Shown piece after piece: positions 58,602 to 64,000 of a DNA stretch of 64,000 nt. The translations under genes and the position numbers were made by a program. The notes beneath the pieces are model-generated. The model was not told the DNA's origin. It worked only from the letters and a program-made list of their open reading frames with translations, and ran no database searches. The stretch lies in assembly GCA_039111635.1 (NCBI GenBank), contig JBCAQO010000001.1, positions 3,286,001 to 3,350,000 on the forward strand. The letters run 5' to 3'. Within the stretch, counting starts at the first letter, position 1. Each line of letters starts with the position of its first letter. This DNA comes from Heterobasidion occidentale (lineage: Eukaryota > Basidiomycota > Agaricomycetes > Russulales > Bondarzewiaceae).

Positions 58602-60680
58602 TGAAACGGCAGACCAGGCGTGTAAGCTGTGGACCTATAACAATAATTGGGGGTCTGTGGGTCCTGCCAAGTCAATTACTGTCCAGGTTGCTGTCTCATC
58701 CGGCTTCCCAATAAGTCATGTCTTCGTGACCTTTCCTTGTACGTACAATGTCTTGATTGAAGATTCACATCATTCCCCTTCTAAGCGGTATGCGATATTC
58801 TGACGATCTGTCCAGAGCGCTGCGGGCCTTTGTAGCCCGTGCTGAACGCAGTCCAGTCAGTGCTTTCTGTTCAGATCATTATTTCCATTTCAAGGGCGGA
58901 TTCGCGTTACGTGAGCCAGTCTTGCATCATTGACCGGCTGAGCAACCAGGCGTTCGATTCTCTCCACTACCTACATTTGCAAACAGAAACCAAATACATC
59001 TTGCGGGATCGACTAATCACCGCCCTATCAGCTCCTGCGTGCAGAATTCCATGATGGGAGCTGGTCCTTGGCCCTAAGTGAGTGACGTGATCCTTGATGA
59101 CACCCATAGATTTGTTCCTTGCCTCCAACGCCCACCGGGCCTCCGTTGTTTTTTCGGGATCGGATTCAATGCCCCGCGTCTCGGAAGAAAAGATGCGATC
59201 CCGGACGCATTCGGGTGCGTGGAACATGGGGATGAACCAGTCCGATTGACTTACAGAGTCTCGGATTCACATCCCCCTTTGATCTTCCATATCTATTGGA
59301 CCCCAACGAGTACATGCCCTGCTCCACCACGGTCAAACGCGATTGAGATTTTTCGATCATAGCCCAGCCTTCGTCAGCCAAGATGGACGTATTCAATGCA
59401 TCATCTTGGGCGAAATCAAAACATCTATGGCGCAGCGCTTTCGAGACCCTTTAAAGATTCTTCGAGTGATATCACCATCCGACCAACACCCGCACCTGCC
59501 TACAGCGACAACATCGCCGTTGACGTCGACCGCGTAGTGGCTCTGTCAATCTGCCGGACCGCAGTTCCCAATAAAGGGAGACCCCGCAACGAACATGCAA
59601 TGCAGCGTACGAGAACAGACGAGAAGTGTTACCGCCCTTTAAGGAGAAAGTGATCCCGCTGGATGTTTGAGCCGATGGCTGTAATAGGGAAGTGCTACAT
59701 AAGTGGATACACACCTGATTTGGAGAAGATCCAGAGGAAAACAACGTGCCCAATCGATGCAGTTCTCGAACGCGTACATTTGGAGACATTTGCGTGTCTT
59801 CCAAGACGACCTAATCAGACTTGACTGCGTCGTCCGCGTCAATGCGCATGCTGGCGTTTGTTCGCACCCGGCTGTGCTAGTGGCGAAGACAAATGACCCT
59901 GCCCTGACAGTTCGAATTCGAGTGCGTTCCACAAGCATATGGATGCAAAAGCGGCCGGATCGTAGGGCCACGCGGGGGCTGGAACAGATTGCTTAGTATT
60001 GGGACGGATCTGTGAGATATGCGAAAGATTTCAGCCTGTGCACTAGTACGGGCCATTCGGGCGCTAGCTTCAAGGTTTTCATTACTCTGACGTATCTAGA
60101 CTCCGCTATGATACCACCCTAAGTTACAGCAACGAAGTGTAGGAGCGTACCTTTCGCTAGGAACCTTACTTACAAGGCAAGGCCCATCGTAAGCACCCCC
60201 CTAATAGCAATCTCTTGTATGCACCACCTGCGCCTGAAATGTGAAGAACAGTCAAATCAAGCTCAGACAACGATGCGCGTCCCTTGCCTTGCAATTGCTT
60301 TTTGAACATCATGATACCTCATTTGGCACGACCAATCCTGCTGCGAATGATGTTATATTTTGGCAGCCGGAACATGGGGTGGAACGCTGAAGCGAACTTG
60401 ACGCGCGATACCCCAACCGAACAGTACGTGGCAGTGGATATCAACGTAGGATGGGGAAGTGTGAAAAGATTGATACAGATGTTAACTTCTAATGACGATG
60501 CGAGTGTACCGGATGAATAAGTCCAAATGCCGAACTATGGATGCGTGATGTGTGTGATACACTATAAGATTAGGCAATGCTGGGATGCAGAAGAGGACAG
60601 GGAAGTTCGACTCATAGCGTAAAGAAACCCAAATAGAGAGACAATGCAAAGACAGCCCAAGCACATGATATACACAATAA
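58602..60680. other. Unresolved 2 kb region
   Basis: Several short coding-like frames occur on the plus strand, for example 59703-59996 (FSNAYIWRHLRVFQDDLIR) and 60284-60520 (YVAVDINVGWGSVKRLIQML). I found no chain of exons and no family, so this is either an unassigned multi-exon gene or a decayed one. Confidence 0.35.
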
Positions 60681-62720
60681 TTATAGGCGGCGGCCACGGC
60701 GCCAGTAATAATCGGACGAAGGCTGTGGTGGCCTAGGAGGGGGATAGAACTGCACGCCGGGGGGTCCCGCGTTCGCAAAGGGTGCCGAGAGTACAGAACC
60801 GTCCACCATTTCATGACGATCGGCGGCAGGTGCTGGGATTCCATACGATTGCGAGTGGGCCGGTGCGAAGGAATTATGATGAGACCATGGACCATCGTGT
60901 GAATAGAAAACAGGCGGGAGAGTCGTGTACATGTCGTGAGGGCTCGTGGACGCAGACTGAACGACATAGGTAGAAGCCTGTGACGAGTATGACTGGTTCA
61001 ACGGCGCAGATGGGGGCGGTGGCGGCTGGTGGTATCGGAGTCGGGCTTTTCGTGTCCGACTGTCTTCCGCCAACGGAGAGCACGCGAGGGAATAAAAGTA
61101 CAAGTTCTGCCGAGCGCGACGTTGATGTCAACATCGCAAATTTGAAAATAACGCACGCGGAAAGCTCACCTGGGGCAACGGTCGTGGTTTTGTCGGATCG
61201 AGGCGATACGCAGCGATGAGCATTGGAGGCGAAACCTGTCTTGAATGCTGTACTCCCCCGAATTCACCAGTGCTGTGCTTCACAGGAGATGCCCCAAGCG
61301 AGAGCTTCGCGAACTGGAGCGACTCAAGAGGTGACGGGGCATGCGCACTGCCCCCAACTGCCGTATTCGGGATATCCAAGGACAAGCCTGATGGGCGCTT
61401 ACACGGACGGATGTCGAATGCAGCAGAAGTGGGAGAGAAGGCGTCAACAGCGGTGCGCTTCGGATTGACACGCAGAGGTGAATCGGAGTCCATGTAAATC
61501 GGCGAGTGGTAAGCCTGTGATACGTTCGAATCGAACATGGTGGGATAGGGTCGGCGTGATGAATGAACAGGAGATGTCGAGCGCGCACGAGTCGACCAAT
61601 GTCGGTTGATGACCGATAATGGCATAGGCGGCTTCGAGGTCACCGTGCGCGGACCTTGTCGCAACCTTCGCCAAAACCGACTGTCCTTCTCCTTCGCCAT
61701 GACCAAACCCTTCAACAAGTTTAACCACGAATCGAATATCTGCTTGTCAACGTAGAGACCAAAATCAATGCCCAACAAGAACTCCCTTTCCATCTTGTTC
61801 ACTTCCGTCAACTCGATGCCCGATACCTCGGACCATGTTTTGTTCGTGTATGTATTGCTGAAAACTCGGTGTCAAAGATGAAAAGTGCATTGAGTTCGAA
61901 AACAAACTCACTCATCTACAAATTTATTCGCCATCATGAGGCCAGCGACCGCGACGCGAAACTCACTGCCCGGGTGAGGAATTGTGACGCTATTACGCGC
62001 CTTGAGGCGGTAGATGTAGTGTAAGGCGAGGACGATGACCGACTGACTGACTTGCGTCGTCTCAAGTAACTTTTGAATGAAGTGGACGAAGACAGAAGAG
62101 ACAGAGAATTGGAGATATGCGGTTTTCGAATTACGATGTGGAAAGTAGGATAGCGGTGGGGAGTGGTTAGGATGTGACGAGTGCGGAGAGGCATCGGACG
62201 CTTTCGAGAACCAGACGTAACAGATCATCTCGCACATCTTCTCTGCCAAGAAATGGGACGACCAGTTCTGGGACTCTGAGAACCAATCAGAGATGCGTGG
62301 CGAGGGCGTTGGCGAGGGCGTGGCCGGCTTTGCGTACGACGCGTCGGCGTGTTGATACGGCGGAGAGCGCGACGAAGGGACGACAGGAGGCAGGTAAGGA
62401 TAGGAGGAAGCGTCTGTATGCGCGTTAATTGGCGGCACTGGACGGGGCGTGCGGTAAGCCTGCGAGAAACGCGTCAGGAGAAGGCAGGACGTACGATGGA
62501 GGTCTGCGATGGGCGGGAGGGTGGTGGTCTGCGGTTCTGTCCTCCGTATGCGGCGCGAGATGTTGGAGGTGAGTGGCGGGGTGAGGGGCTCCTGTTTTGT
62601 GGGCCGCCATGCAGCCCAGGCGGAGAGGATTTCTGTAGGAAGCGAAGGGAGAGCGTCATTGGAGTTCATGGCGTAGGACGGTGGCGAGAGGGGAAGGGAA
62701 GGGAGAGTGTAGAGGGCCAT
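60681..62720 (-). CDS. Pho80/Pcl-type cyclin (Pho85-family partner)
   Basis: Three exons: 62720-61912, 61857-61170 and 61106-60681, 640 residues. The cyclin core of the Pho80/Pcl group spans about residues 150-310: MCEMICYVWF, FVHFIQKLLETTQVSQSV, VIVLALHYIYRLK, FRVAVAGLMMANKFVDDNTY, and then WSEVSGIELTEVNKMEREFL. This family binds Pho85, which is encoded at 1210-2666. The N-terminal 150 residues and the whole C-terminal half are Pro/Ser-rich and disordered, ending PPPRPPQPSSDYYWRRGRRL. Which Pcl subgroup (polarity/G1 or phosphate/glycogen) cannot be told from the core alone. Confidence 0.9.
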
Positions 62721-63412
62721 TGGTATGTTATTTGAAGACGGGAATGTTTTAGAAAGATCGGAAGAGAGCTGGGGACCATAATGAGATTTAATAAGGGGAG
62801 AGGAGACGAAAGCGACTCGGTTGGCTTGAAAAAAAAAGGACTGTTGGATATTCCGCGGTGGATATTCCGCTTAGAGACAGACAGGGGACCGTGGTCGATG
62901 CCGTTGGCGTTCAAGATGGATTCGGAAGGTGGCCCTGCCCCGTCCAAGCACAGTTCCAGATCTACGCTTCGCCTCACAGATCCCCCCTCGCCTCACCCCG
63001 CCGCACTTCGCCTCGCTTCTCGGCACTCACGGCAGGGGGCTCTTTCCAGGGGATTCCCCATTCCCTTACCCTCTCTCACTCACCTCTCTGGACGCTGACC
63101 TCATCCTCATCCTCCCACGCTCCCGCTTTCGGTCGTCCTCACAGTCCCACTTCCCCTGCTTAATTGTCCCGCCACGCCCTCCGTCAAGCTTTTTGTCTCT
63201 TCCGACGCCAAATCGGCCCCGATTTCCAATCCTGGCTTTCTCGTCAAGAACGGCTCGCCTCGTTACCGCCTTTCTCTTTCGCTAACGCCTCAACCCGTCT
63301 ACCCCATCTCAATCCGGCCCCTCCTTCTCTCCTGTATCTCTCAACCTTCATACCACATCTTCTTCGTATGTCCGTGATCGTGCTCTCTCCGTTTCCGACT
63401 CCTAGAATACGG
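62721..63412. promoter_or_regulatory. Cyclin upstream region
   Basis: About 690 bases. The part at 62970-63300 is C/T-rich on the plus strand (CCCCTCGCCTCACC-like), so the cyclin leader is purine-rich. Long open frames here reflect that bias, not genes. Confidence 0.45.
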
Positions 63413-63836
63413 TCATTCCCATACTATAACTTCCCTATCTATCATGATGTGTGTGTAGGCCGCGACGCCCATAGCAATGTTAGTGAGAACAGTTGAATGT
63501 TGATCCTCGTCATCTTCATCTTCCAAAAATTGATCTGCGCCACCTCGTTCCGCTGATATGAATATCGTCTTGTTCCTTGCGGCCTCGGACTGTCCATGAA
63601 ACCTGCTTTCTCTCCACACTGAGCTTTTCAGAACATCATGTGATAATAGATTGATGTCCTTCTCGAAGGGCGTCATTCCATTCAAGTTTGCGGCGTATCC
63701 AGATGCCCATCTCAAAGCGCTGTACCTGCTCGCGGCTCCAATACATTTGTATGTGCGAGACACGGAAAAGTGTTTTCGGATTGAGCCTGCCAAAGTGCTG
63801 CGCCTCGGCATCGGATGAGCCTCGCGGCTCTTCCAT
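63413..63836 (-). other. Unassigned minus-strand coding-like stretch at the right edge
   Basis: An ATG at 63836 opens a frame reading SSDAEAQHFGRLNPKTLF and MYWSREQVQRFEMGIW. A second frame further on reads NKTIFISAERGGADQFLED, then STVLTNIAMGVAAYTH, and stops at 63413. Both look coding, so an intron should join them at about 63640-63660, but I found no convincing donor. Two tandem CCCTAA-like units (AACCCTAACCC, 63855-63865) lie 20-30 bases before the ATG. No family is recognised. Confidence 0.35.
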
Positions 63837-64000
63837 TTGATTAGTGCCGGGAAGGGTTAGGGTTTTCCGCCAATAGAATCCGGCTGCCGGTCCTCGTTGC
63901 GAGGCCGTGGACACTGACAAGCTGATGACTCAGCGTCGCGGAGTTTTAAATTCTCTCCTCTGTTTGGCTAGAAAACTTACCTAGAATGGTGCTAGTCTCC

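Noticed and set aside
62781..63496. Plus-strand open frames of about 100-118 codons upstream of the cyclin
   Set aside because: They arise from the C/T-rich bias of the leader; residues are Ser/Pro/Arg noise in all three frames.

Overview
The window is nuclear DNA from a filamentous basidiomycete, most likely an agaricomycete. The evidence is dense protein genes split by many 45-65 nt introns, very small exons, serine-rich low-complexity tails, a dynein heavy chain gene lacking its tail part, and fungal orthologues throughout (Pho85, Pcl-type cyclin, Mdv1, Zip4/Spo22, Mgr2, Utp5, Utp18). I rebuilt exon-intron structures by following reading phase, splice sites and known protein families, and placed about 146 introns in 22 genes.

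Layout, left to right. A serine hydrolase of the beta-lactamase fold runs off the left edge (1-449). PHO85 (1210-2666) and UTP5 (3010-5591) are divergent. A very long motor-part dynein heavy chain gene fills 5955-17340 on the minus strand, head to head with the small spliceosomal gene SmE (17548-18167). PEX10 (minus) and MGR2 (plus) are divergent. A serine-rich protein of unknown function (20886-21791) and mitoribosomal mL43 (22841-23349) follow; mL43 is divergent from a proline/tyrosine-rich unknown protein (23662-26099). An MFS transporter (27260-29473) is divergent from an Fpg-type DNA glycosylase (30392-32052). Homoserine kinase THR1 (32253-33454) carries an apparent one-base deletion. A secreted CBM19-like protein (33857-35322), a HAD sugar phosphatase (36075-37351), the Hsp90 co-chaperone Sba1/p23 (37597-38599), an unknown protein (39061-39735) and the mitochondrial fission adaptor Mdv1 (39986-42653) come next.

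From 42654 to 47873 lies about 5.2 kb without a recognisable gene: AT-rich decayed sequence around a GC-rich island, a tRNA-like relic that could head a SINE, and a coding-like stretch. After it come a G-alpha subunit (47874-49587), UTP18 (50836-52943), the 31-exon meiotic gene ZIP4/SPO22 (53232-57944), a small two-helix membrane protein (58098-58601), an unresolved 2 kb, a Pho80/Pcl-type cyclin (60681-62720) and an unassigned coding-like stretch at the right edge.

The genes are mostly independent housekeeping functions. Functional links inside the window are two small-subunit processome WD proteins (Utp5 in UtpA, Utp18 in UtpB) and Pho85 with a Pho85-type cyclin. The most unusual property is the splicing: 10 to 14 of about 146 introns need a GC-AG pair to keep frame, and there are micro-exons of 4 nt (MGR2) and possibly 1 nt (G-alpha). 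I saw no CRISPR array, rRNA, intact tRNA or intact transposon.
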